Source: JAATFY01 sp049276515 (GTDB lineage Bacteria; Pseudomonadota; Alphaproteobacteria; UBA9219). Taken from it: a stretch of DNA of 8,304 bases. This document shows positions 1-6,778 of the stretch, one piece after another. Position 1 is the first letter of the stretch. Each line of letters begins with the position of its first letter. The stretch spans positions 1-8,304 of the forward strand of contig JBASWO010000109.1 in NCBI GenBank assembly GCA_049276515.1, in the 5' to 3' direction. The translations under genes were made by a program, and so were the position numbers. Under the pieces are notes generated by a model. It saw nothing but the letters and a program-made list of their open reading frames with translations, was not told where the DNA came from and searched no databases.

Positions 1-1
1 C

Positions 2-697
2 TTTAATATTGCTCTGTTTGGTAGTACGGCGCTGGTTTGCTTTCTTCTCATCTGGACACTGCCACTGCCTCGACATCACATGTTGAAGATTGTCCATCTA
101 TGGCTGCACCAAATTGAGTGGATCGAGCGCCATATCGGCGGCATTACTTATCGTGTCATTGGACGGGAACATATTCCTAGCGGCTCTTGCATCATTGCTG
201 CCAAACACCAATCAGCCTGGGAAACTTTTAAATTACATTTTCTATTTGGAGATCCTGCGATTGTTTTAAAAAAAGAACTTCTCAATATTCCTGTTTGGGG
301 TTGGTATTTACGCCGCTCCGGTATGATCCCAATTGATCGCAAAGGTCGCGCCAAAGCTTTATCAGGTATGATGCAAGCGGCTCATAGGGCAGTAGCCGAC
401 GGGCGCAAAATTGTGATTTTTCCGCAAGGCACACGCATCCCGCCTGGCGAAGATAAGCCCTATAAATCAGGCGTTATTGCATTTTATCAGGAATTAAAAC
501 TACCCCTTGTTCCGATGGCTCTCAATTCCGGCTTACTCTGGCCGAAAAATAGCTTCATTAAAAAACCCGGAGTCATCACCATTGAATTTCTACCACCTCT
601 CCCACCAGGTTTACCCCGTGGTGAAGTTATGGAGCAGCTGAGAAACGCTTTAGAAAATACATCAAACCGGCTAGCAGGAATTAGCCACGCGCCTTAA
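2..697 (+). CDS. plsC: 1-acyl-sn-glycerol-3-phosphate acyltransferase (5' end outside window)
   Basis: Transfers an acyl chain to the sn-2 position of lysophosphatidic acid to give phosphatidic acid, at the inner face of the cytoplasmic membrane. The frame is open from base 2, and the 26 codons before the first ATG (base 80) encode a hydrophobic stretch (FNIALFGSTALVCFLLIW) that matches the N-terminal membrane segment usual in this family. The gene therefore most likely starts a few codons left of the window, and the ATG at 80 is internal. Counting from that ATG, the acyltransferase motifs are: block I KHQSAWE (His43, with Glu48 where the classic HX4D has Asp), block II GMIPIDR (81-87), block III FPQGTR (114-119, Gln for the usual Glu) and block IV VPMALNSG (144-151). 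Both substitutions occur, as I recall, in alphaproteobacterial PlsC. The stop overlaps the convergent dut gene by 17 bases. Identity as a PlsC-type acyltransferase is firm; substrate preference is inferred from the family. Confidence 0.93.
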   Translation, partial: FNIALFGSTALVCFLLIWTLPLPRHHMLKIVHLWLHQIEWIERHIGGITYRVIGREHIPSGSCIIAAKHQSAWETFKLHFLFGDPAIVLKKELLNIPVWGWYLRRSGMIPIDRKGRAKALSGMMQAAHRAVADGRKIVIFPQGTRIPPGEDKPYKSGVIAFYQELKLPLVPMALNSGLLWPKNSFIKKPGVITIEFLPPLPPGLPRGEVMEQLRNALENTSNRLAGISHAP

Positions 698-1142
698 GGC
701 CCGTTGATCCAAAACCACCCGCGCCCCGCTCAGATGATGGCAGTTCTTTTACCTGTTGCCACTCAACACGTGCATAGCTTGCTACAACCATTTGAGCAAT
801 ACGCATGCCGCGCGTAATGGTGAAAGCTTCAGTGCCCAGATTGGCAAGAATAACCTGAACCTCACCGCGATAATCAGCATCGATGGTGCCAGGGCTATTA
901 AGCACGGTGATACCATTTTTAAGAGCCAATCCTGAACGCGGACGCACTTGTGCTTCATAGCCTTCAGGTAAAGCAATCGATAAACCGGTTGGCACCAAAA
1001 CGCGCTTACCAGGCTCGACCACCATATCATTGGCGACAGCGGCGCATAAATCCATACCTGCCGCATGCTCTGTTGCATACGCAGGAATAGCTAAACCTTC
1101 AGCATGGGACAAAGTGGTGATGGCAACTGAAACACGTGACAT
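681..1142 (-). CDS. dut: dUTP diphosphatase (dUTPase)
   Basis: Hydrolyses dUTP to dUMP and pyrophosphate, which keeps uracil out of DNA and supplies dUMP for thymidylate synthesis; cytoplasmic homotrimer in this family. At 153 residues it has normal full length and shows all five trimeric dUTPase motifs in order: AAGMDL (27-32), PRSGLA (68-73), GTIDADYRGE (85-94, with Asp90 as the likely catalytic base), RGMRIAQ (111-117) and the C-terminal P-loop-like arm RGAGGFGSTG (139-148). The ATG at 1142 has a good ribosome-binding site (GAGGA, 7 bases upstream), which itself overlaps the stop of coaBC, so dut is almost certainly co-transcribed with coaBC. Its 3' end overlaps plsC on the opposite strand. 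Confidence 0.97.
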   Translation of the reverse strand: MSRVSVAITTLSHAEGLAIPAYATEHAAGMDLCAAVANDMVVEPGKRVLVPTGLSIALPEGYEAQVRPRSGLALKNGITVLNSPGTIDADYRGEVQVILANLGTEAFTITRGMRIAQMVVASYARVEWQQVKELPSSERGAGGFGSTGLKARG

Positions 1143-1149
1143 ATGTTTT

Positions 1150-1154
1150 TCCTC
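1150..1154 (-). promoter_or_regulatory. Ribosome-binding site of dut overlapping the coaBC stop codon
   Basis: GAGGA lies 7 bases before the dut ATG. Its first two bases are the last two of the coaBC TGA (1153-1155), so a ribosome finishing coaBC covers the dut initiation region. This arrangement favours coupled translation of the two genes. Confidence 0.75.
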
Positions 1155-2361
1155 AAGCAGCTTTAAAGTGATGGATAATCTGTTCGGCTAATTGACGCGC
1201 TATCTGATCTTTGCTCTGACGAGGCCAAGCATCACGCTGTCCGTCCTGGCGCAACAACGTAACTTCATTTTCATCCTGATCAAACCCAAGTCCTTTACCA
1301 ACCTGGTTAGCGATAAGCCAATCGCATTTTTTCTTCTCAAGTTTTTGCTGAGCATTGGCTAAAACATCCGTCGTTTCAGCTGCAAAGCCGATCACAAGAC
1401 GAGGCCGACGATTGCTGGCCTTGCTAAGATAAGCAAGAATATCAGGGTTTTCTTTAAGTTTGAGAGTGGCTTCAGCCGATCCCTTTTTCAATTTCTCATC
1501 TGCAATTTCTGCAACACGCCAATCACTGACAGCCGCCGCACAGACCGCAATATCGAGAGGTAAATGGGCCTCACAAGCAGCAAGCATTTCTGCAGCTGTC
1601 TCAACATGAATGGTTTTAATACCCGTTGGATCCGCTAATTGCGTAGGACCTGTAATCAAAATAGTTTCAGCACCTTTTTGTTGCAATGCTATGGCTATAG
1701 CATGACCCTGCTTACCGCTTGAGCGATTTGTAATGAAGCGCACAGGATCAATGGGCTCTAAAGTTGGACCGCTGGTTACAAGCGCACGCTTCCCAGCCAA
1801 AGGCCCTGGAATAGAAAAATGCTGAGCGACTGCTTGCGTTATCTCGGCAACCTCCGCCATACGGCCTTCACCTTCTTCGCCGCATGCCATAACGCCCGCA
1901 CTTGGGCCGATTAGTGAAACGCCACGTTGCTGAAGAATTTTTATATTCGTTTGTACGGCATCATGTGACCACATCATGACATTCATGGCTGGCGCAATCA
2001 TCACGGGCTTATCGGTTGCAAGAAGAACAGTGCTTGCAAGATCATCCGCCAAACCTTGTGCCATTTTACCAATCATGTTTGCGCTTGCTGGTGCAACAAG
2101 AACCAAATCGGCTTCACGGCTGAGACGAATATGTCCCATTTGCGCTTCATCCGTCAGCGACCATAAATCGCCGTAAACTTTATCTTCGGAAAGCGCAGAA
2201 ACAGAGAGAGGTGTAACAAATTGTGCGCCACCTTGCGTCAACACACAGCGCACAGAGGCACCTTGTTCGCGCAGACGGCGAATAAGATCGAGGCTTTTGT
2301 AAGCCGCAATGCCGCCTGAAATGATCAGTAAAATGCGGCGGTTATAGAGGGTATTGCTCAT
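1153..2361 (-). CDS. coaBC: Bifunctional phosphopantothenoylcysteine decarboxylase / phosphopantothenate-cysteine ligase
   Basis: Carries out two consecutive steps of coenzyme A synthesis: CTP-dependent joining of cysteine to 4'-phosphopantothenate (CoaB, C-terminal half) and FMN-dependent decarboxylation to 4'-phosphopantetheine (CoaC, N-terminal half). From the ATG at 2361 it has 402 residues, close to the usual ~400. CoaC signs are SGGIAAYK (15-22), the catalytic His in GHIRL (His77), APASAN (90-95), the PAMNVMMW motif (124-131) and the flexible clamp ACGEEGEGRM with Cys160. CoaB starts near residue 190 and shows TSGPTLEPIDPVR, ITNRSSGK (Asn212), AAAVSDWR and a basic EKLKK. A TTG at 2391 would add ten residues unlike the family N-terminus, so I prefer 2361. 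That ATG has no Shine-Dalgarno, but a possible promoter ends just before it. It lies 56 bases after the SH3 gene stop and is followed by dut. Confidence 0.97.
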   Translation of the reverse strand: MSNTLYNRRILLIISGGIAAYKSLDLIRRLREQGASVRCVLTQGGAQFVTPLSVSALSEDKVYGDLWSLTDEAQMGHIRLSREADLVLVAPASANMIGKMAQGLADDLASTVLLATDKPVMIAPAMNVMMWSHDAVQTNIKILQQRGVSLIGPSAGVMACGEEGEGRMAEVAEITQAVAQHFSIPGPLAGKRALVTSGPTLEPIDPVRFITNRSSGKQGHAIAIALQQKGAETILITGPTQLADPTGIKTIHVETAAEMLAACEAHLPLDIAVCAAAVSDWRVAEIADEKLKKGSAEATLKLKENPDILAYLSKASNRRPRLVIGFAAETTDVLANAQQKLEKKKCDWLIANQVGKGLGFDQDENEVTLLRQDGQRDAWPRQSKDQIARQLAEQIIHHFKAA

Positions 2362-2368
2362 AAAGGCG

Positions 2369-2396
2369 TTTATAGCATGCGAACCCAGCAAGTGAA
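2369..2396 (-). promoter_or_regulatory. Possible coaBC promoter giving a leaderless transcript
   Basis: On the minus strand TTCACT (2396-2391) and TATAAA (2374-2369) are separated by 16 bases and resemble -35 and -10 hexamers (4 of 6 and 5 of 6 matches to consensus). Only 7 bases lie between TATAAA and the coaBC ATG, so transcription would begin at or next to the start codon. That fits the absence of a ribosome-binding site. This is pattern matching only; short AT-rich hexamers arise by chance. Confidence 0.35.
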
Positions 2397-2417
2397 AATA
2401 ACCCTGTATTTCAAGGA

Positions 2418-2930
2418 TTAATCAAACATTTCTTCTGTTTTCGTGCCCCAGAAATCGGTTTTGCGCAAATAGCCTTTGATATCGCCCACTTTTAATTTGC
2501 ACCAGTCTTTGCTGCACGATACCAGCTGCCCTAAAGCCCCAACTTCGAGGCGAGCAACAACAGGTGCTTTAACATCGGCACTTTCATGTAAATCGCGGGT
2601 TGATCCCGTAATAAGAGCAGCGCGTTTACCAATGAGTGCGCTTTTATGTACCCAACCTTCAGCACCTTCAGAATCTTTAACGCGTCGCCAAATTTCATAT
2701 TCAGCAATAATTTCTACCGGCAGACCTTGGCGCTTGAAAACCCATTCAATGGGATACCGTGTGCCGGGCCCGGTGCGCATATTGACTTCATTCGATCGCA
2801 AAGACGCAAAACGTGGCACCGGGAGTCCTGATGTCACCTTACTATCACTGTCGGCCTCTGAGGCGGCGATAGCCATCACAGGCATACAGAGTGCAAACAA
2901 AAGACAGAGAGGGACACGGGTCCAGCTCAT
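2418..2930 (-). CDS. Secreted protein with two bacterial SH3-like domains
   Basis: A 170-residue exported protein of unknown role. Residues 1-23 form a typical signal peptide: a charged start (MSWTR), a hydrophobic core (VPLCLLFALCMPVMA) and small residues for cleavage around AIAAS. The first SH3b-like domain is about residues 42-100, with the characteristic VNMRTGPGTRYPI loop, an IWRRVKDSEG turn and the closing GWVHKSAL. A weaker second repeat (about 105-160) ends in GYLRKTDFWG and has two cysteines (139 and 144) that could pair in the periplasm. Tandem SH3 proteins of this type often bind peptidoglycan or sit in the envelope; that role is inferred from the fold. Its ATG overlaps the tgt stop as ATGA, and GGAG about 11 bases upstream is only a fair ribosome-binding site, so translation is probably coupled to tgt. 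There is no evidence that it takes part in tRNA modification. Confidence 0.88.
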   Translation of the reverse strand: MSWTRVPLCLLFALCMPVMAIAASEADSDSKVTSGLPVPRFASLRSNEVNMRTGPGTRYPIEWVFKRQGLPVEIIAEYEIWRRVKDSEGAEGWVHKSALIGKRAALITGSTRDLHESADVKAPVVARLEVGALGQLVSCSKDWCKLKVGDIKGYLRKTDFWGTKTEEMFD

Positions 2931-4078
2931 TCGAACGTTATCTCCATAGTATCCAACTCTTCAATATCCCCTTGTCGCTGCTCTTCAAAAAAATCACGCG
3001 CGAAGGTTTCTAAAATATTGCTTTCGATCGCCATGCGCAGCTGATGCATCAGATCCTGATAATATTGGATATTGTGCCATGTCAGCAGCATAGGCCCTAA
3101 TATTTCTTCGCAGCGGAACAAGTGATGAATATAGGCGCGTGAATGATTGCGGCAAGCTGGGCACTTACATAATTCATCAAGCGGTCGCGGATCTGCATTG
3201 TGTCGAGCATTTCGCATATTAACGGTGCCACGACGCGTAAAAGCTTGCCCCGTACGACCGGAACGCGTTGGAATAACGCAATCAAACATATCAATACCGC
3301 GCATGACCGCACCCACGACATCGTCTGGTTTACCGACACCCATTAAATAGCGCGGCTTGTCTTCAGGTAAATGATGCACGGTTGCATCAAGCATTTCGAA
3401 CATAACATCTTGTCCTTCGCCCACAGCAAGACCGCCGACAGCATAGCCATCAAAACCAAGCTTTTTTAAGGCTTCGGCCGATTCTTGACGCAGATCAGGG
3501 TAAACGCTGCCTTGATTGATACCAAAGAGGGCATAACCTGGACGTGGCTGAAAAGCTTTTTTGCATCGCTCAGCCCAACGCATTGACATGCGCATCGACT
3601 TTGCAGCGACATCATGTGTTGCTGGATGGGGCGTGCATTCATCAAAACACATCGTGATATCAGAATCGAGCCAATGCTGAATTTGCATGGAACGCTCAGG
3701 CGTCAATTCATGCTTGCTGCCGTCTAAATGCGATTTGAAGGTCACACCCTCTTCACTAATCTCACGCAAATCCGATAAAGACATCACTTGATAACCACCT
3801 GAGTCCGTAATGATGGGTCCAGGCCAATGCATAAATTCGTGTAAGCCGCCTAATTCTGCAACACGCTCAGCTCCAGGGCGCAGCATGAGGTGATACGTGT
3901 TACAAATTGCCATTTCAGCGCCAGCCTCACGCACATCACCTGGCTGCATTGCCTTTACAGTTGCTGCCGTTGCCGTAGCAAAGAAGGCTGGTGTTTCAAA
4001 ACTGCCATGAGCCGTCATAACGCGGCCGCGGCGGGCGCGCTTATCTGTAGCAAGTCTCGTAAAAAGAAATTCGTTCAT
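2927..4078 (-). CDS. tgt: tRNA-guanine transglycosylase (queuine/preQ1 tRNA-ribosyltransferase)
   Basis: Exchanges guanine at the wobble position 34 of GUN-anticodon tRNAs (Asp, Asn, His, Tyr) for preQ1, the committed tRNA step of queuosine synthesis. Length is 383 residues, close to the Zymomonas enzyme. Key signs: ITDSGGYQVMSL with Asp92 (general base), CFDECTPHPA with Asp146 (base recognition), GGLAVGEG (215-222, with Val219 as in preQ1-using bacterial enzymes), FDCVIPTRSGRTGQAF with Asp266 as the nucleophile, and a zinc site made of Cys304, Cys306, Cys309 (CKCPAC) and His335 (TWHNIQYY). All the catalytic and metal residues I can identify are present. The start codon overlaps the queA stop as ATGA and the stop overlaps the SH3 gene start the same way, placing the three genes in one translationally coupled block. 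Confidence 0.98.
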   Translation of the reverse strand: MNEFLFTRLATDKRARRGRVMTAHGSFETPAFFATATAATVKAMQPGDVREAGAEMAICNTYHLMLRPGAERVAELGGLHEFMHWPGPIITDSGGYQVMSLSDLREISEEGVTFKSHLDGSKHELTPERSMQIQHWLDSDITMCFDECTPHPATHDVAAKSMRMSMRWAERCKKAFQPRPGYALFGINQGSVYPDLRQESAEALKKLGFDGYAVGGLAVGEGQDVMFEMLDATVHHLPEDKPRYLMGVGKPDDVVGAVMRGIDMFDCVIPTRSGRTGQAFTRRGTVNMRNARHNADPRPLDELCKCPACRNHSRAYIHHLFRCEEILGPMLLTWHNIQYYQDLMHQLRMAIESNILETFARDFFEEQRQGDIEELDTMEITFE

Positions 4079-5124
4079 GCACGTTCCAAAAGAGTTGCAT
4101 CGCCATATGAATAGAAACGGTAGTTTTCTGCAATGGCATATTCATAGGCACGGCGCATTTTCTCAACACCTGCAAAAGCACTCACCAACATGAAAAGTGT
4201 CGATTTTGGTAAGTGAAAATTGGTCAAAAGTACATCTACAACCTTAAAGCGATATCCTGGATAGATGAAAATAGCAGTGTCTTGGCTAAAAGGCTGGACC
4301 TGCCCTTCTTCATCGGCAGCACTCTCCAAAAGACGAAGGGATGTTGTGCCCACAGCCACAATCCTACGCCCCTCTTGTTTGGCCTTATTAATACGTGCAG
4401 CTATATCGGGCGTTATTTCTCCCCATTCTGCATGCATGACATGATCTTTAAGATGCTCAACCTTCACCGGCAAAAAAGTTCCGGCCCCCACATGCAACGT
4501 TACAGTTAGAGTTTCAATATTTTTTGCCTTTAAAGCCTCAAACAGGCGTGGCGTGAAATGTAAACCTGCCGTCGGTGCGGCAACAGCACCTTCTTTTGCA
4601 GCATAGATAGTTTGATAGCGCTCTGTGTCCTGCTTAGCAGCGCCCTTCTCACGTTTGATATAGGGTGGCAAGGGCGGTTCACCATAACGATGCAAAAGCG
4701 CAAAAAGTTTTTCATCAATAACAGAAAAGCGGATCAAGACTTCGCCGCTTTCGCGCTTCTCTAAAATCTCGGCACTAAAATCAGCAGCAAAAATGAGTGT
4801 ATCGCCATTTTTTAATCTCTTTCCCGGGCGCGCAAAAGCTAGCCAGGTTTGAGGCGCTTGTTTCTTGTGAAGTAAAATTTCTATTGATATAGCGTCACGC
4901 TTTCCGAATAAGCGCGCTGGAATAACCTTAGTGTCATTCATAACCAATAGATCGTGGGGGCGAAGAAGTTGGGGCAGATCTCCCACAGTATGGTCACTGA
5001 GGTTTGAGGTCACATGAAGTAAACGTGACTGATCACGCGGCTCAATGGCTTCTTGCGCAATGCGCTCAGGAGGCAAGATGAAATCAAAATCATCCGTGCG
5101 CCAATTATGGTGAATGCCCTTCAT
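4075..5124 (-). CDS. queA: S-adenosylmethionine:tRNA ribosyltransferase-isomerase
   Basis: Transfers and isomerises the ribosyl part of S-adenosylmethionine onto preQ1 in tRNA to give epoxyqueuosine, the step after Tgt. From the ATG at 5124 it has 349 residues, the usual length. Conserved stretches, in order, are the N-terminal FDFILPPERIAQ and EPRDQSRLLH, LLVMNDTKVIPARLFGKR, AAPTAGLHFT, LHVGAGTFLPVK, VGTTSLRLLESA, LLTNFHLPKSTLFML, and the C-terminal ENYRFYSYGDATLL. A TTG two codons earlier (5130) is possible but the ATG is preferred. No clear Shine-Dalgarno precedes either. It lies 44 bases after the surface-antigen gene stop, a gap that holds a small hairpin, and overlaps tgt by 4 bases. 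I see no preQ1 riboswitch upstream, though the short gap leaves little room for one. Confidence 0.97.
   Translation of the reverse strand: MKGIHHNWRTDDFDFILPPERIAQEAIEPRDQSRLLHVTSNLSDHTVGDLPQLLRPHDLLVMNDTKVIPARLFGKRDAISIEILLHKKQAPQTWLAFARPGKRLKNGDTLIFAADFSAEILEKRESGEVLIRFSVIDEKLFALLHRYGEPPLPPYIKREKGAAKQDTERYQTIYAAKEGAVAAPTAGLHFTPRLFEALKAKNIETLTVTLHVGAGTFLPVKVEHLKDHVMHAEWGEITPDIAARINKAKQEGRRIVAVGTTSLRLLESAADEEGQVQPFSQDTAIFIYPGYRFKVVDVLLTNFHLPKSTLFMLVSAFAGVEKMRRAYEYAIAENYRFYSYGDATLLERA
4937..4952. repeat. First copy of a 16-base direct repeat inside queA
   Basis: TTCATAACCAATAGAT occurs here and again, identically and in the same orientation, at 5120-5135 across the queA start codon. In this copy it encodes the conserved LLVMND segment of QueA (minus strand reads ATCTATTGGTTATGAA). 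Confidence 0.8.
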
Positions 5125-5135
5125 AACCAATAGAT
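5120..5135. repeat. Second copy of the 16-base repeat, spanning the queA start codon
   Basis: Identical to 4937-4952. On the minus strand it supplies the bases just before queA, the candidate TTG and ATG starts, and the first base or so of codon 2. It may be chance or a trace of a small local duplication. Confidence 0.8.
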
Positions 5136-5140
5136 ATAAC

Positions 5141-5159
5141 GGCGCAAAGGCAGTGCGCC
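5141..5159. repeat. Small GC-rich inverted repeat between the surface-antigen gene and queA
   Basis: GGCGCA (5141-5146) pairs with TGCGCC (5154-5159) across a 7-base loop. No T-run follows on the minus strand, so it is not a standard terminator; it could slow RNA decay or processing between the two genes, or mean nothing. Confidence 0.35.
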
Positions 5160-5168
5160 TAGAACGAA

Positions 5169-5636
5169 TTAATTGACGATTTTCCAGTTGCCATCAGGCT
5201 GCAAACAGGCGGTGCCATAGCTTTCACGAATGCGGCCACCGACGCGTATCATTTGAGAATATTCACGGCAATAGCTACCATAATCATCATCAGCATAAAT
5301 AGGTGGTGGTGCAGGTGGTGCGACGTAATTAGGTGTGTAGGTTCTATAGGCAATCGGCTGAACCGCATAACTGGTCACAGGATAAGAACGTGGTGGCTGA
5401 CGATAACTATTACGGCTTATCTGATTACCGAGCAAACCGCCCAGTAACACACCAGCACCGGTCATCGCAGCTTTACCGTCGCCACTTCCAAATTGGTTTC
5501 CTAAAAGACCGCCGACACCCGCCCCCAAGAGCGTGCCAAACAAATCATCTGCTTTTGCAGAGTGTGGTGCAGCCATGATGAGCGCAGCCAGAAAGCTGAG
5601 CAGCAAAAACCGACTTCTTTTAGAGGTCCATGACAT
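5169..5636 (-). CDS. Exported glycine-zipper protein of the 17-kDa surface antigen type
   Basis: A 155-residue envelope protein, related in layout to the rickettsial 17-kDa antigen and similar small proteins of alphaproteobacteria; the exact role is unknown. From the ATG at 5636: a signal peptide (basic KRSR, then FLLLSFLAALIMAAPHS, with likely cleavage after AKA at residue 29); a glycine-zipper two-helix hairpin (about 33-72, GTLLGAGVGGLLGNQFGSG then GAGVLLGGLLGNQ), which can span or lie on a membrane; a Tyr/Pro-rich linker (about 78-118, including APPAPPP); and a C-terminal domain YCREYSQMIRVGGRIRESYGTAC...PDGNWKIVN with two cysteines, typical of the antigen family. Unlike many relatives it has no lipobox cysteine after the signal peptide. 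A TTG start at 5666 would add ten residues ahead of the signal peptide and is less likely. No clear Shine-Dalgarno is seen. It lies 44 bases after the oxidoreductase stop and 44 before queA. Confidence 0.87.
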   Translation of the reverse strand: MSWTSKRSRFLLLSFLAALIMAAPHSAKADDLFGTLLGAGVGGLLGNQFGSGDGKAAMTGAGVLLGGLLGNQISRNSYRQPPRSYPVTSYAVQPIAYRTYTPNYVAPPAPPPIYADDDYGSYCREYSQMIRVGGRIRESYGTACLQPDGNWKIVN

Positions 5637-5680
5637 GAGAGTTTGAATAGCAAAAAGATATGGCAAGAGTTAGGCGTGAT

Positions 5681-6778
5681 TTAGACAATCCTGCCTATAT
5701 GTTCTGCAATCGCCAGTGACGAGGTTAACCCAGGCGATTCAATGCCATAGAGGTTAACCAATCCTGCTACACGATGATGTGTCTCAGTTTGGATTATGAA
5801 ATCTGTATCATGAGGGCTGGCGCGCGCAATTTTAGGACGAATGCCGCAATAATCTGGCTGCAGCGTACCGCTTTGCAAAGCGGGATAATAACGACGAATG
5901 GCATCCTCGAACAAAGCTGCACGTGCAGGATCAACGCGATAATCAATCGTATCAACCCACTCAACATCAGGGCCAAAACGTACACGGCCACTGAGATCAC
6001 AGCTGGCATGCAAACCTGATGAACCTAAAACCGGTAATGGATAAACCAGCATGTGAAAAGGCTGCTTTCCAGTAAGACTAAAATAATTACCCTTCGCAAG
6101 AACTTGAGGTGGGATTGTTGTCTTGTCCAAACCACTCAGATGATGTGCAAGATACTGGGCGCCCAAGCCTGCTGCATTTATCAAGGTTTTACAGCTGATT
6201 TGCATAGGTGATGCACCACCGACATCGAGCGTAAAGCCATCATCCGTTACAGCACCACCCAAAACAGGAGCATGCAAAACAAGGGTTGCGCCAGCCGCTT
6301 CAGCATCGCCCTGCAAGGCAAGCAAATAATGGTGAACATCAATGATACCTGTATCGGGTGAGTACAGAGCAGCTGTACAAAAAACTTCAGGCTCCATCTG
6401 CTGCGCTTCTGCTGGCGTGAGATCCCGCAAACCCGTCACACCATTTTGCTCAGCAATTTTTTTCCACGCCAGCAACTGCTCTGATTGATTGGGATCAGTG
6501 GCAACAATGATTTTACCGCAGCGTTTATGTGGGATGCCGCGTTCAGCCGCATAGGCGTAAAGCTGATCACGCCCACGTACACAAAATGTCGCTTTGTGAC
6601 CACCTGGCTTGTAGTAAATCCCGGCATGAATGACGCCGCTATTTCGGGAACTGGTGATTGAGCCTATTGCATTTTCTGTCTCTAGGATAAGTACATCGCG
6701 GCCCGCTTGCGCCAACTGTCGAGCAACAGCAAGCCCTACAACCCCAGCACCAACAATGATTGTATCAACATGTTCCAT
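5681..6778 (-). CDS. FAD-dependent oxidoreductase, L-2-hydroxyglutarate oxidase-like
   Basis: A 365-residue member of the DAO/GlpD flavoprotein group closest in appearance to L-2-hydroxyglutarate dehydrogenase/oxidase, which oxidises L-2-hydroxyglutarate to 2-oxoglutarate and passes electrons to oxygen or the quinone pool. The dinucleotide-binding GAGVVGLAVA motif (10-19) follows the first beta strand, with the acidic end of strand 2 at ILETE (31-35). SSRNSGVIHAGIYYKPG (43-59) is the family signature near the flavin. Later blocks include LINAAGLGAQ (199-208), ARG-rich RVRFGPDVEWV (265-275), CGIRPKIA (311-318) and the C-terminal YGIESPGLTSSLAIAEHI (344-361), which closes the FAD site. The ATG directly abuts the stop of the upstream aminotransferase (TAA then ATG), with no room for its own strong ribosome-binding site. 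Substrate is inferred from the family; other 2-hydroxy acids or amines are possible. Confidence 0.88.
   Translation of the reverse strand: MEHVDTIIVGAGVVGLAVARQLAQAGRDVLILETENAIGSITSSRNSGVIHAGIYYKPGGHKATFCVRGRDQLYAYAAERGIPHKRCGKIIVATDPNQSEQLLAWKKIAEQNGVTGLRDLTPAEAQQMEPEVFCTAALYSPDTGIIDVHHYLLALQGDAEAAGATLVLHAPVLGGAVTDDGFTLDVGGASPMQISCKTLINAAGLGAQYLAHHLSGLDKTTIPPQVLAKGNYFSLTGKQPFHMLVYPLPVLGSSGLHASCDLSGRVRFGPDVEWVDTIDYRVDPARAALFEDAIRRYYPALQSGTLQPDYCGIRPKIARASPHDTDFIIQTETHHRVAGLVNLYGIESPGLTSSLAIAEHIGRIV

Noticed and set aside
2362..2391. TTG start that would extend coaBC by ten residues
   Set aside because: The extra residues do not resemble the CoaBC N-terminus and the ATG at 2361 gives the normal family length.
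2476..2949. 157-codon plus-strand open frame opposite the SH3 gene
   Set aside because: It is antisense to a gene with a clear signal peptide and SH3 motifs; its own protein is low in recognisable motifs and rich in Arg, Ser and Thr, as expected of an antisense shadow.
4213..4509. 98-codon plus-strand open frame opposite queA
   Set aside because: It lies opposite conserved QueA motifs (VGTTSLRLLE, HVGAGTF), so it is best explained as a shadow.
5125..5168. preQ1 riboswitch before queA
   Set aside because: The gap is only 44 bases and shows a 6-pair GC hairpin without the A-rich tail and pseudoknot pairing expected of a preQ1-I aptamer.
5637..5666. TTG start that would extend the surface-antigen protein by ten residues
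   Set aside because: It puts a second hydrophobic stretch ahead of a complete signal peptide; the ATG at 5636 gives a standard signal sequence.
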